Origin: Microbacterium sp. LWO14-1.2
Lineage (GTDB): Bacteria > Actinomycetota > Actinomycetes > Actinomycetales > Microbacteriaceae
Assembly (NCBI RefSeq): GCF_038397715.1
Contig: NZ_CP151633.1
Coordinates: 1,860,001-1,924,000, forward strand
Length of the DNA stretch: 64,000 bases
Direction: 5' to 3'
Shown: piece by piece, positions 50,419-63,836 of the stretch
How positions within the stretch are numbered: the stretch's first letter is position 1
How the letters are laid out: each line of letters opens with the position of its first letter
Program-made: the position numbers and the translations under genes
Notes under the pieces: model-generated
What the model was told of the DNA's origin: nothing
The model's database searches: none
Seen by the model: only the letters and a program-made list of their open reading frames with translations

Positions 50419-50447
50419 GTTCGTTCGGGCTCCGACCCTGTCGCGCG

Positions 50448-50848
50448 TCAGTTCGACATGAAGCCGACGAGCAGACCGCCCGTCACCTTCACGGCGAGGT
50501 TGTAGATACCGGCGACGACCGCACCGAGGACGGTGAAGACGATCAGGTTGAGGATCGACACGACAGCCGCGAAGGCCATGACCTGCGGGAGACCGGCGAT
50601 CTCCGAGATCCGCACCGAGTTGTCGGTGATGGTGCTGATGAAGTCGTCGGCCTGGGACAGGATGCCCGTGGCCTGCAGCACGAGGTAGATCAGGAAGAAC
50701 GACACCATCGTGACGATCGCGAGCGCGACGGCTCCCAGGAACGAGAGCTTCACAGCCGACCAGAAGTCGACGTAGACGAGACGCAGGCGAACCTGCTTGC
50801 CGCCCGTCTTGCGCGTGGACTTCTTCGCCAGCTTGTCGGCTACTGTGC

Positions 50849-50852
<4 letters not shown>
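50448..50852 (-). CDS. DUF3566 transmembrane protein
   Basis: 134 residues. Basic N-terminus, '[24 protein letters not shown]' start of DUF3566, TM helices at about 38-60 and 92-120 joined by a periplasmic loop. The gene after gyrA in most actinobacteria (Rv0007-like, CwsA region). Function unknown, possibly linked to division. ATG overlaps the gyrA stop (ATGA at 50849). Confidence 0.93.
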
Positions 50853-53413
<2,561 letters not shown>

Positions 53414-53431
53414 GTGTACTCTTCAGTTTCC

Positions 53432-53455
53432 GGTCGTTGAGCGAGCGAAGCGAGA
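53432..53455. repeat. Dispersed intergenic repeat, single copy
   Basis: GGTCGTTGAGCGAGCGAAGC continuing GAGA sits between gyrB and gyrA. It matches unit 4 of the tandem repeat at 13626-13660, which has a GGA insertion. I recall this element as frequent in Microbacterium intergenic DNA. Confidence 0.7.
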
Positions 53456-53466
53456 ACCGCTCGCAC

Positions 53467-55575
<2,109 letters not shown>

Positions 55576-55654
55576 CTAGCGGGCTTTCGATGCGCAATGC
55601 GGCTCAGAGGCCGCGTGTGGCCCTCTGAGCGTTCCAGACCCCTTGCATGGTGCC

Positions 55655-56158
55655 CTACCCGTAGGTATCGCGTGGGCCCCGTCCTGGAACGACTCTGGGA
55701 CCCCATTTCCAAGAGGGTACGTCCGGTCCGATGAAGCGGAGGTTCTCGACCCCGGCATCCGGATACCGTCTCCCGATCTCCGTGAGGATGGTCCCGCGCA
55801 TGTACTGGAGGTTCTTCGCCCAGGCCGTCGAGTCGCACTTGACCGTGAGCAGACCGCGTTCCAGCGAGACGGGCTCGGAGTGCTTCGCCGTGTCGGCGCC
55901 GGCGAGATCGCCCCACTGCCGCACCAGATCCTCCCGGGCGAGCGTCGTCTGCCAGCCCGAGTCACGGCTGAGCTTGTCGAGCACGGCTCCGAGCGAACCG
56001 GGATCGCGTCCGGGAGTGAAGGGGGCGTTGTCGTCGTCGGTGACGACGCGCCGCTTGCGCTTCCAGTTCTTTGCGCTGGGCTGGAGCCCACGCAGACGCA
56101 GATACGTCGCGACCGTCTCGGGGGCGTCGGATGCCGGAGCGGTCGCCGCATCAGTCAT
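55655..56158 (-). CDS. DUF721 (DciA-like) protein
   Basis: 167 residues from ATG 56158, which overlaps the recF stop by 8 nt. N-terminal linker with 'KRKRR', then the DUF721 domain (about 60-165): 'GAVLDKLSRDSGW', 'VRQWGDLAGADTAKHSEPVS', 'LTVKCDSTAWAKNLQYM', 'ENLRFIGPD'. DUF721 includes DciA, the replicative-helicase loader/operator in bacteria without DnaC, as shown in other lineages. Location between recF and gyrB is the standard actinobacterial place. A role in helicase loading is a family-level inference. Confidence 0.9.
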   Translation of the reverse strand: MTDAATAPASDAPETVATYLRLRGLQPSAKNWKRKRRVVTDDDNAPFTPGRDPGSLGAVLDKLSRDSGWQTTLAREDLVRQWGDLAGADTAKHSEPVSLERGLLTVKCDSTAWAKNLQYMRGTILTEIGRRYPDAGVENLRFIGPDVPSWKWGPRVVPGRGPRDTYG

Positions 56159-57377
56159 CGTCGGCCTCCTCTCCGGTCTCGGGTGCTGCGGGCGCGTCCT
56201 CCCCGGGCGCGGCGTCTCTTTCATCGCTGATGGTGCCGGCCGTGATCCGCACCACGTGAGCATGCAGCACCTCGGGGATATCCTCCTCCACCGCGGCGGT
56301 GACGACCACCTGTTCGTAGCCGGCCGTCAGCGAGGCCAGCCGCTGCCGACGATCGGCGTCGAGCTCGGCGAACACGTCGTCGAGGATCAGGACGGGATCC
56401 CCGGCAGGGGATTCGCTGCGGAGCAGCTCGGCTGAGGCGAGCCGGAGCGCGAGCGCGACCGACCAGGATTCCCCGTGCGACGCGTAGCCCTTCACCGGAA
56501 GACCGCGAACCCGCAGGATCAGGTCGTCGCGATGCGGCCCGGTGAGCGTGAGACCGCGGTCCAGCTCCTGGGTGCGCTTCGCGAGCAGCGACGCCCGGAA
56601 CATCTCGGCGCACTTCGCGAGGCTCAGCGATCCGTCATCGTCGATGAGCGTCGCCGCCTCGCCCTCTTCGGGGTCTCCGCCCCTGATGGAGAGTGCCCAT
56701 TCGAGCTGCGGCTGGTGGTCGGCGCCGGCGATCGCGGTGTAGGCGTCGCTCACCGGCTGCTGCAGATCGGAGGCCAGCCGCTGGCGCGCGGCGATGATCT
56801 CGGATCCCAGTGCGACGAGCTTGTCGTCCCACACGTCGAGCGTGCTCAGCGCGTCACCTCGGATTCCCCGGGCGCGGGCGGATTTGAGCAGGGCGGTGCG
56901 CTGCTTGAGCACCCGATCGTAGTCGGCGAGCACGGCTGAGAGCCGAGGCGTGCGCTGGATGAGGAGCTGATCCGCGAAGCGGCGGCGGGACGAGGGATCT
57001 CCGCGCACGATCTGCAGATCTTCCGGGGCGAACAGCACGACGTGCGCGTAGCGGGGAAGCTCGCTCGTCTTCGAGGGGGAGCCGTTGATGCGGGCCTTGT
57101 TGGACCCCTGCCGGTTGAGCTGCACCTCGGCGAGCACGCGACGCTCTCCGTGGGAGAGTCGCGCGCGGATGATCGCGTACTCCTTGCCGTCGCGCACCAT
57201 GGGGGCGTCGGACGACACCCGGTGCGATCCGAGTGTGGCGAGGAAGACGACGGCCTCGGCGAGGTTGGTCTTGCCCTGGCCGTTCCGGCCGACCAAGACG
57301 TTGGGGCCCTTGTGGAGAGCGAGCTCGGCGGTCGCGTAATTGCGGAAATCCACCAGACTCAGATGCTCCACGATCAC
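56151..57377 (-). CDS. recF: DNA replication/repair ATPase RecF
   Basis: 408 residues. SMC-like ATPase with Walker A 'GRNGQGKTN', signature region 'SHGESWSVALALRLA' and Walker B 'PVLILDDVFAELD'. The C-terminus carries a Glu/Ala/Asp-rich tail of ~25 residues. It loads RecA at gaps with RecO and RecR. ATG 57377 starts 49 nt after the dnaN stop. Confidence 0.96.
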   Translation of the reverse strand: MIVEHLSLVDFRNYATAELALHKGPNVLVGRNGQGKTNLAEAVVFLATLGSHRVSSDAPMVRDGKEYAIIRARLSHGERRVLAEVQLNRQGSNKARINGSPSKTSELPRYAHVVLFAPEDLQIVRGDPSSRRRFADQLLIQRTPRLSAVLADYDRVLKQRTALLKSARARGIRGDALSTLDVWDDKLVALGSEIIAARQRLASDLQQPVSDAYTAIAGADHQPQLEWALSIRGGDPEEGEAATLIDDDGSLSLAKCAEMFRASLLAKRTQELDRGLTLTGPHRDDLILRVRGLPVKGYASHGESWSVALALRLASAELLRSESPAGDPVLILDDVFAELDADRRQRLASLTAGYEQVVVTAAVEEDIPEVLHAHVVRITAGTISDERDAAPGEDAPAAPETGEEADDD

Positions 57378-57426
57378 GGAGTCAGCCTACCTTCGGCCTC
57401 CGACAGCGGCCCGTCGGCGAGGGGGA

Positions 57427-58569
57427 TCAGCGGAGCAGCAGGTTCGGCTGCAGCAGGTACTTGAACGAGTCCAGACCGGCCTGGTCGACCGAGGTCTGAC
57501 TCGTGATCAGCACCGGGCTGAGCTTGTTGGCGTTGTCGCTCGACGTGAACGTCACGCGCACGAACTCGCTCTTCACCGCGCCGAGAGCCTCGATCAGGTA
57601 CTGCGGGTTGAGGCCGAGCGTGACCTCGTCGCCTCCGGAGAGGATCGCGTCGACCGATTCGGAGGCCCTGGCGTGCTCGCTGCCCGACGCGTCCATCGTG
57701 ACGCTGTCGCTCGAGAACGTGAAGCGCAGCGGGGCGGCGCGGTCGAGCACGAGCGACACACGACGGACGGCCTCGACGAGGTCGGCGGTGTTCACGACCG
57801 CGTAGTGGTCGGTCTGCTCGGGGAACAGACGGCGCACCGGCGGGAAGTTGCCCTTGATCAGGAGCGACGTCACGGTCTTGTTGCCGGCGGTGAACGCGAT
57901 GATCTCGCGGTCGCCCGCTCCCGAGAACGCGACCTGGATCGTGCCTGCGTGACCGAAGGTCTTGCCGACCTCGAGCAGAGTGCGCGCCGGGACGAGGGCG
58001 GTGCTCTCGACGGTCTCGCCGTCCCACGGCACGTCGCGCAGCGACACCCGGTAGCGGTCGGTCGCCACGAGGCTCAGGCTCTGACCCGAGACCTCGAGCT
58101 GCACACCGGTGAGCACGGGGGTCACGTCGTCGCGGGACGCGGCGAAGCCGACCTGCGAGATCGCGGTGCCGAAGTCATCGGCCGGGACGACGCCGGAGGA
58201 ACCGGAGACCTCGGGGATCGAGGGATATTCCTCGACGGGCATGGCAGCGAGGGTGAAGCGCGCGGATCCGCAGGTGACGGTGATGCCGCCGTCCTCCTCG
58301 ACTGCGATCTCGATCGGAGCGTTCGGGAGGCGGCTGGCGATGTCGGAGAGCAGCCGTCCGTGCACGAGGATCGTGCCCGGCGTCTCGACCGTCGCCTCGA
58401 TGGTCGTGCGCGCCGATGCCTCGTAGTCGAACGCCGAGAGGGTCAGACCCGCGTCATCCGCCTCGATGAGCACTCCGGCCAGGATCGGCTGCGGGTTGCG
58501 CTGCGGCAGGAGCTTGACGACGAAGGACACAGCCTCGCTGAAGACATCGCGGTTGACCTGAAACCTCAC
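57427..58569 (-). CDS. dnaN: DNA polymerase III sliding clamp (beta subunit)
   Basis: 380 residues with three repeated clamp domains, starting MRFQVNRDVFSEAVSF and ending LLQPNLLLR; the C-terminus differs somewhat from the common '...MPMRL' clamp end. The dimeric ring tethers DNA polymerase III to DNA. ATG 58569 follows AAGGGAGCACCCG. Separated from dnaA by the oriC region (491 bp), so it probably has its own promoter there. Confidence 0.96.
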   Translation of the reverse strand: MRFQVNRDVFSEAVSFVVKLLPQRNPQPILAGVLIEADDAGLTLSAFDYEASARTTIEATVETPGTILVHGRLLSDIASRLPNAPIEIAVEEDGGITVTCGSARFTLAAMPVEEYPSIPEVSGSSGVVPADDFGTAISQVGFAASRDDVTPVLTGVQLEVSGQSLSLVATDRYRVSLRDVPWDGETVESTALVPARTLLEVGKTFGHAGTIQVAFSGAGDREIIAFTAGNKTVTSLLIKGNFPPVRRLFPEQTDHYAVVNTADLVEAVRRVSLVLDRAAPLRFTFSSDSVTMDASGSEHARASESVDAILSGGDEVTLGLNPQYLIEALGAVKSEFVRVTFTSSDNANKLSPVLITSQTSVDQAGLDSFKYLLQPNLLLR

Positions 58570-59060
58570 GGGTGCTCCCTTGTCGTCGTTCTGTGACGCG
58601 TCGTGATCGGTCCTGCCAGTGCAGGGCTTCCCATGCTAGCCCCACAGATGCTCCGATCCCTACGCCCGTGTGATTCGACCGGTTCGTCGGAGTTTCCCCA
58701 CCCTCTGGTGATCGGATCGCCCTTGATTCGAATTAACTTCTTAACGGTGTTAACGCCTGTGGATACTGTGGATAAGTCGGTGGAAAGCAGACGCGAGTAG
58801 GGAACTACACGTCTGTGACTTGTGGAATCCCTGAGGAATCCGCGGATGGATGGCATTCGCTCGTCGGTCTTCGCTCGAGGGGTTATCCACAGGTCGGCGG
58901 GTTTCCCCCACATCCGTCCCGATCTCGACCGCCGTCATCCACAAGTTATCCACATGTGCAAAAAGGCATCGAACGGATGCCGGAAACGGCACGCACGGGA
59001 CGAGAAGAGGGGTGCAGCGTCCTCACGGACCCTGCACCCCTCTATCCGAGGCGACGCGCT
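58570..59060. promoter_or_regulatory. oriC: chromosomal replication origin between dnaN and dnaA
   Basis: Holds an AT-rich candidate unwinding element at about 58722-58757 (TTGATTCGAATTAACTTC, TTAACGGTGTTAAC), directly next to DnaA boxes TGTGGATAC (58758-58766) and TGTGGATAA (58767-58775). Further boxes: TTATCCACA 58883-58891, TCATCCACA 58935-58943 and TTATCCACA 58946-58954, the last pair 2 bp apart in tandem. dnaN is transcribed away from and dnaA toward this region. The gene context makes the origin call strong. Confidence 0.92.
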
Positions 59061-60455
59061 TCAGCGTCGACCGAGCTGCGTGGTGATCTCGGTGACCTGG
59101 TTGTAGATCGAGCGACGCTCCTTCATGAGCTCGCTGATCTTCTTATAGGCGTACATCACGGTCGTGTGATCGCGGTTGCCGAACAACTGCCCGATCTTCG
59201 GCAGCGACAGGCTCGTGCGCTCGCGGCACAGATACATGGCGATCTGCCGTGCGGTCGCGATCTGCTGCGAGCGGCTCGAGCCGTAGAGGTCGTCGACCGT
59301 CAGCTTGAAGTACTGAGCGGTCGCCGTGATGATGTCGGTCGGCGAGATGACGTTGTCCTCCGCCGTGTCGACGATGTCGCGCAGCACCGTCTGCGCGAGC
59401 GAGATGTCGAGCGCCGAGCGGTTGAGGCTCGCGAAGGCCGAGACGCGGATCAGTGCGCCCTCTAGTTCGCGGATGTTCGACGACACCACGGTCGCGATGT
59501 ACTCCAACACCTCGTCGGGGATGTGCAGCGCCTCGCTCTGCGCCTTCTTGCGCAGGATCGCGATACGGGTCTCGAGGTCCGGTGCCTGCACGTCGGTGAT
59601 GAGGCCCCACTCGAAGCGGCTCCGCATCCGGTCCTCGAAGCCGGTGAGGTGCTTGGGGGCGACGTCACTCGTGATCACGACCTGCTTGTTGTGGTCGTGC
59701 AGAGTGTTGAAGGTGTGGAAGAAGGCCTCCTGCGTCTCGGCACGACCCTGCAGGAACTGGATGTCGTCGATGAGGAGGATGTCGACGTCGCGATAGCGGG
59801 CCTGGAACGCGGCGCCGCGGTTGTTGGCGATCGAGTTGATGAAGTCGTTCGTGAACTCCTCGCTCGAGACGTACCTCACCTTGACGCCCGCGTAGAGGGA
59901 CTGCGCGTAGTCGCCGATCGCGTGGAGGAGGTGGGTCTTGCCGAGCCCGGAGTCACCGTAGATGAAGAGCGGGTTGTAGGCCTTCGCCGGCGCCTCGGCC
60001 ACGGCGACCGCCGCGGCGTGGGCGAAGCGGTTGGACTGACCGATGACGAAGTTGTCGAAGGTGTACTTCGGGTTCAACCGCGACTCGTGGCGCATCGGCG
60101 TGGGCGCCTGCTCCATGGGCGACTCGATGCGCACCTGCTCCTGACGGCCGAAGTCGGCGACGGCGATCGGCGCGGTCGGCTGCTCGGCCAGCTCGTGGTT
60201 CACCACGGTGCGATAGGAGGTGACCTCGTCGCCGATGTGCGACAGGGCCTCCATGATGGGCAGGCGCAGACGCTTGTTGATCTGCGCGGCCGTGAGGTCG
60301 TTCGGCACCTCGAGATAGAGCGTCGCGGCCATCACACCGGCCGGCACGGCGAGGCTGAGGAAGCCCTGCAGCTGGGGGGTCACGCGATCATCCGCCTCCA
60401 GCAGCTCCTGCACCGTGGTCCAGATCGGAACGTCGGGCTGGGCTGGTGAGGACAT
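59061..60455 (-). CDS. dnaA: Chromosomal replication initiator DnaA
   Basis: 464 residues from ATG 60455; the frame opens to 60596 but the extra part is intergenic. Domain I (about 10-90), a short linker domain II with PTPMRHES, AAA+ domain III with Walker A 'GDSGLGKTHLLHAIG', Walker B 'ILLIDDIQFL' and Arg finger region 'RMRSRFEWGLITD', and domain IV with the DnaA-box-binding signature 'GNRDHTTVMYAYKKI'. Ends 3' toward oriC. Two DnaA boxes upstream (60506, 60606) suggest autoregulation. Confidence 0.97.
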   Translation of the reverse strand: MSSPAQPDVPIWTTVQELLEADDRVTPQLQGFLSLAVPAGVMAATLYLEVPNDLTAAQINKRLRLPIMEALSHIGDEVTSYRTVVNHELAEQPTAPIAVADFGRQEQVRIESPMEQAPTPMRHESRLNPKYTFDNFVIGQSNRFAHAAAVAVAEAPAKAYNPLFIYGDSGLGKTHLLHAIGDYAQSLYAGVKVRYVSSEEFTNDFINSIANNRGAAFQARYRDVDILLIDDIQFLQGRAETQEAFFHTFNTLHDHNKQVVITSDVAPKHLTGFEDRMRSRFEWGLITDVQAPDLETRIAILRKKAQSEALHIPDEVLEYIATVVSSNIRELEGALIRVSAFASLNRSALDISLAQTVLRDIVDTAEDNVISPTDIITATAQYFKLTVDDLYGSSRSQQIATARQIAMYLCRERTSLSLPKIGQLFGNRDHTTVMYAYKKISELMKERRSIYNQVTEITTQLGRR

Positions 60456-60774
60456 GACGCTCCGGGATGGGGGATCGCGGAGGGTCGTCGTGGAACGCGC
60501 CCCCCTGTGGATAACTTCGGATGCCACGGTAGTCACCGTGGCCGGGAACGGCAACCTGGCCTGGGAAAGACGCGCGCGTGTTGCACGGACGTGCACCGCG
60601 GAGGTTGTGGATAATGGCTGTGCGGATCTCCCCGGCGGACGACCGGTCGAGCGCGCAGATTTGCTCTGTGCGCTGCCAAGACGTACCCTTAATCGGTTGA
60701 CTTATGCCTGAACGGCAGTTCCCTATGTCTCCGGTCGAAACAGGTTCCGGTGGCAGCATTCCCGGAGTGATCCC
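60456..60774. promoter_or_regulatory. dnaA-rpmH intergenic region with two perfect DnaA boxes and an rpmH promoter
   Basis: DnaA boxes TGTGGATAA lie at 60506-60514 and 60606-60614, exactly 100 bp apart, in the same orientation. TTGCTC (60661-60666), 17 nt, TACCCT (60684-60689) is a candidate promoter toward rpmH, with ~86 nt leader. The boxes sit in the divergent control region, so DnaA may control its own gene and rpmH. Confidence 0.7.
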
Positions 60775-60912
60775 ATGAGCAAGCGCACCTTCCAGCCCAA
60801 CAACCGTCGTCGCGCCAAGAAGCACGGCTTCCGCGCCCGTATGCGCACCCGCGCCGGCCGCGCCATCCTCTCGGCCCGCCGTGCGAAGGGCCGCACCGAG
60901 CTCTCCGCGTAA
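60775..60912 (+). CDS. rpmH: 50S ribosomal protein L34
   Basis: 45 residues, strongly basic, starting [20 protein letters not shown] and ending RTELSA; full-length L34. ATG 60775 follows GGAGTGA 5 nt upstream. First gene of the rpmH-rnpA-yidD-yidC-jag-rsmG unit, divergent from dnaA as in most bacteria. Confidence 0.98.
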   Translation: MSKRTFQPNNRRRAKKHGFRARMRTRAGRAILSARRAKGRTELSA

Positions 60913-60918
60913 TCCGCT

Positions 60919-61263
60919 GTGCTCGCCCGCCCGTTTCGTCTGACACGCGGGAGCGACTATCGACTGGTCGTTCGACGCGGATCGCGGTGTGGCGGGGCCC
61001 GGGTCGTCACCTCGATGCTGACGACCGGTGAGAGCAGAGCCGCGAGGTTCGGATTCATCATCAGCAAGCAGGTCGGCACCGCAGTGGTGCGCAATACCGT
61101 TCGGCGACGTTTGAAAGCCGTCTGTGCGGAGGCGCTCGCTCGGGTGCCAGAGGGCACGGATGTCGTCATCCGTGCCCTTCCTGCGTCTGCGTCCGCGAGC
61201 TACGACGAGCTCAGCGCCGACGTCAACCGCTGTCTCGGTCGGCTGTCCGCGGTGCGGGCATGA
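60919..61263 (+). CDS. rnpA: Ribonuclease P protein component
   Basis: 114 residues from GTG 60919, 6 nt after rpmH. 'RFGFIISKQVGTAVVRNTVRRRLKAV' holds the RNR motif ('RNTVRRRLK') that binds the P RNA. It assists 5' maturation of tRNAs. The stop overlaps the yidD ATG (ATGA at 61260). Confidence 0.96.
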   Translation: MLARPFRLTRGSDYRLVVRRGSRCGGARVVTSMLTTGESRAARFGFIISKQVGTAVVRNTVRRRLKAVCAEALARVPEGTDVVIRALPASASASYDELSADVNRCLGRLSAVRA

Positions 61264-61610
61264 CCGCCCTGCCGGCATCGTCCATCGGGACCGCCCACCT
61301 CCATTCGCACGACCTCGTGCGCAGCATCCCCCTCATCCCGCGGAATCTCGTGCTCGCATTCCTGACCGGGTACCGCAAGGTGATCTCGCCACTGTATGGA
61401 GATGTCTGTGCCTACTACCCCTCCTGTTCCGCTTACGCTGTAGGAGCGGTGCAACAGCACGGCGCGGTGAAGGGGGCTCTGCTCTCGGCATGGCGCATCC
61501 TCCGTTGCAATCCCTGGACTCGCGGTGGCGTCGATGACGTCCGTCCGCACGAACACTTCCGCCATGACCTGACCGCTCGCGGTTTCGTCGTCCCTGCCCG
61601 AAAGGATTGA
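61260..61610 (+). CDS. yidD: Membrane protein insertion efficiency factor YidD
   Basis: 116 residues. YidD core 'YRKVISPLYGDVCAYYPSCSAYAVGAVQQHG' (three Cys) and 'WRILRCNPWTRGGVDDV'. It helps YidC-dependent insertion of inner-membrane proteins. The ~25-residue N-terminal extension before the core is longer than in E. coli YidD (85 residues), and an N-terminal extension is common in this group. Followed by yidC after 3 nt. Confidence 0.95.
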   Translation: MTALPASSIGTAHLHSHDLVRSIPLIPRNLVLAFLTGYRKVISPLYGDVCAYYPSCSAYAVGAVQQHGAVKGALLSAWRILRCNPWTRGGVDDVRPHEHFRHDLTARGFVVPARKD

Positions 61611-61613
61611 ACG

Positions 61614-62684
61614 GTGGGTCTAGACCTCCTGCTCGCCAGTACCACCCCCTCGCCGGAGCCCGCCTCCGGCGGTTTCGATCTGCTCGGGACCATCCTGTGG
61701 CCGCTCAAGTGGCTCGTCGAGATGGTGCTCGTCGCCTGGCACTGGCTGCTCACCGCGGTCGGCATGCCCGCGGCATCCGGCCTCACCTGGGTGCTCTCGA
61801 TCGTGGGCCTCGTGATCGTCGTCCGCGCCGCGCTGATCCCGCTGTTCGTCAAGCAGATCAAGAGCCAGCGGAAGATGATGGAAATCGCTCCTGAACTGCG
61901 AAAAGTCCAGGAGAAGTATCGCGGCAAGAAGGACCAGCTCAGCCGCGAGGCGATGAGCCGCGAGACCATGGCGCTCTACAAGAAGCACGGCACGACACCG
62001 ATGTCGAGCTGTCTGCCTCTGCTGGTGCAGATGCCGGTGTTCTTCTCGCTCTACAGCGTGCTGAGCGACGTGAGCAAGCACGCCAAGGCGGGTATCGGTG
62101 GCGTCGGCTTCCTCAGCCCGGAGCTCACCAAGGAGTTCTATGACGCCAAGCTGTTCGGTGTCGCCTCACTCCACGAGACGCTGGGTAACGCTGTCGACGC
62201 AGAGAACACCACGGCGATCATCATCCTGGTCACTCTCGTGGTGCTCATGATCGCGTCGCAGTTCTTCACGCAGCTGCAGATCATCTCGAAGAACCTGTCG
62301 CCCGAGGCCAAGACCGGCCAGGCGTACCAGATGCAGAAGATCATGCTGTACGTGCTGCCGCTGGGCTTCATCTTCTCGGGTGTGTTCTTCCCGCTCGGCG
62401 TCGTCATCTACTGGTTCATCTCGAACCTCTGGACCATGGGTCAGCAGTTCCTCGTGATCCGCGAAATGCCGACCCCCGGTTCGGACGCGGCGAAGGCACG
62501 CGAGGAGCGCCTCGCTCGCAAGGGCAAGGCCATCGACTCGTCGGGCAAGGTCGTCTCGATGGCGAGCTACGAGGCGGAGCAGAAGCGTCTGCTGGAAGAG
62601 GCCGAGCGCGTCAAGGCGGAGGCCCCCAAGCGACAGCAGCCGGTCGGCAAGAAGCGTGCGAAGAAGAAGGGGAGCGGTTCATGA
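61614..62684 (+). CDS. yidC: Membrane protein insertase YidC (Oxa1 family)
   Basis: 356 residues from GTG 61614. Five-TM Oxa1 core ('GLTWVLSIVGLVIVVRAALIP', 'MALYKKHGTTPMSSCLPLLVQMPVFFSLYSVL', 'MLYVLPLGFIFSGVFFPLGVVIYWFISNLW') and a basic C-terminal tail that binds ribosomes (KKRAKKKG). It inserts and folds membrane proteins with or without SecYEG. The stop overlaps the jag ATG (ATGA at 62681). Confidence 0.96.
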   Translation: MGLDLLLASTTPSPEPASGGFDLLGTILWPLKWLVEMVLVAWHWLLTAVGMPAASGLTWVLSIVGLVIVVRAALIPLFVKQIKSQRKMMEIAPELRKVQEKYRGKKDQLSREAMSRETMALYKKHGTTPMSSCLPLLVQMPVFFSLYSVLSDVSKHAKAGIGGVGFLSPELTKEFYDAKLFGVASLHETLGNAVDAENTTAIIILVTLVVLMIASQFFTQLQIISKNLSPEAKTGQAYQMQKIMLYVLPLGFIFSGVFFPLGVVIYWFISNLWTMGQQFLVIREMPTPGSDAAKAREERLARKGKAIDSSGKVVSMASYEAEQKRLLEEAERVKAEAPKRQQPVGKKRAKKKGSGS

Positions 62685-63172
62685 CCGACAACCTGACCGA
62701 GACCGTCGAGCCGACGGTCGCCCAGTTGGAGAACGAAGGCGACGTCGCCGCGGACTACCTCGAGGAACTCCTCGACATCGCGGACATCGACGGCGACCTC
62801 AACCTCGATGTGCGTCAGGGACGCGCGTACGTCTCGGTCGAGGCTGAGGGTGACGCGCTCTCGCTTCTGTCGGCTCCCGACACCGTGCAGGCGCTGCAGG
62901 AGCTCACGCGCCTGGCGGTGCAGAACAAGACCGGATCGTTCTCGCGCCTGATCCTCGACATCGGCGGGTCGCGCGACACGCGTCGTCGTCAGCTCGAGAC
63001 CCTCGTGAGTGCTGCTGCCGCCAAGCTCGAGGATGGCGCCTCGCAGGCGTCGCTGCCGGCCATGTCGAGCTATGAGCGCAAGCTCGTGCACGACATCGCG
63101 GCCGATCACGGACTCGTCTCCGAGTCGTACGGCGAGGGTGCGGACCGACACACGGTCCTGCGTCGTCACTGA
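62681..63172 (+). CDS. jag: Jag/KhpB-family RNA-binding protein (KH + R3H)
   Basis: 163 residues. An acidic N-terminus, KH-type domain (about 30-95, 'VQALQELTRLAVQNKTGSFS', 'LILDIGGSRDTRR') and R3H domain (about 105-160, 'LPAMSSYERKLVHDIAADHG', 'VSESYGEGADRHTVL'). No Jag-N domain. Such proteins bind small RNAs and act on division and wall synthesis in Gram-positives. The parS site begins at the base after its stop. Confidence 0.94.
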   Translation: MTDNLTETVEPTVAQLENEGDVAADYLEELLDIADIDGDLNLDVRQGRAYVSVEAEGDALSLLSAPDTVQALQELTRLAVQNKTGSFSRLILDIGGSRDTRRRQLETLVSAAAAKLEDGASQASLPAMSSYERKLVHDIAADHGLVSESYGEGADRHTVLRRH

Positions 63173-63188
63173 CGTTTCACGTGAAACA
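63173..63188. promoter_or_regulatory. parS centromere site
   Basis: CGTTTCACGTGAAACA: a 14-bp perfect palindrome (GTTTCACGTGAAAC, 63174-63187) that differs from the 16-bp consensus TGTTTCACGTGAAACA by one base. Lies between jag and rsmG, 4 kb from oriC. ParB binds it for origin segregation; parA and parB would be expected just beyond the window. Confidence 0.93.
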
Positions 63189-63203
63189 TCGGGGATCCCT
63201 CCA

Positions 63204-63836
63204 GTGAGTGAGCTCGAGGCGGAGCCGTCGGCTGCCGCAGAGTTGTTCGGTGCGCGCATCGGACTCGCTCGCCAGTTCACGACCGCGCTCGCTGAGGAGG
63301 GCGAAGAACGCGGCCTCATCGGCCCGCTCGAACTTCCGCGCCTGTGGACGAGGCACATTCTGAACAGTGCGATCGCCGCCCCGCTCTTTCACGGTTCTGT
63401 GGCGGATGTGGGCTCGGGAGCAGGACTCCCCGGCATCGTTCTCGCTATCGCCCGCCCCGACGTGCACTTCACGCTGGTCGAGCCCATGGAACGCCGAGTC
63501 ACGTGGCTCACAGAACAGAAGCGTGAACTCGGGCTCGACAATGTGGAAGTGCTTCGCGCACGGGCGGAGGACGTCGAGCGACCTGGAGGGTTCGACGTCG
63601 TCACCGCGCGAGCCGTGAGCGCCCTCCGCACCCTGCTGCCCTGGACCGCGCCGCTCGTTCGCAACGGGGGAGAGCTGACGCTGCTCAAGGGCAAGAACGC
63701 CACCAACGAGATCGACGCGGCGCAGAAGCAGATCAAGAAGTACCGCCTGTCCGACGTTCGCGTGGAGATTCTGGGTGAAGGGGTTCTCCCGGAGGCCGAA
63801 GTCACTCGTGTGATCAGGGCCTCCGTTCGATCCTAG
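63204..63836 (+). CDS. rsmG: 16S rRNA (guanine527-N7)-methyltransferase RsmG
   Basis: 210 residues from GTG 63204; the frame is open upstream through jag and parS, but that part is out of character. SAM-binding motif 'VADVGSGAGLPGIVLAI', then 'LVEPMERRVTWL', 'VEVLRARAEDV', 'TARAVSALRTLLPW' and 'LLKGKN'. It methylates G527 in 16S rRNA; loss gives low-level streptomycin resistance. No clear ribosome site at the GTG. Followed by the par locus in most actinobacteria. Confidence 0.94.
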   Translation: MSELEAEPSAAAELFGARIGLARQFTTALAEEGEERGLIGPLELPRLWTRHILNSAIAAPLFHGSVADVGSGAGLPGIVLAIARPDVHFTLVEPMERRVTWLTEQKRELGLDNVEVLRARAEDVERPGGFDVVTARAVSALRTLLPWTAPLVRNGGELTLLKGKNATNEIDAAQKQIKKYRLSDVRVEILGEGVLPEAEVTRVIRASVRS

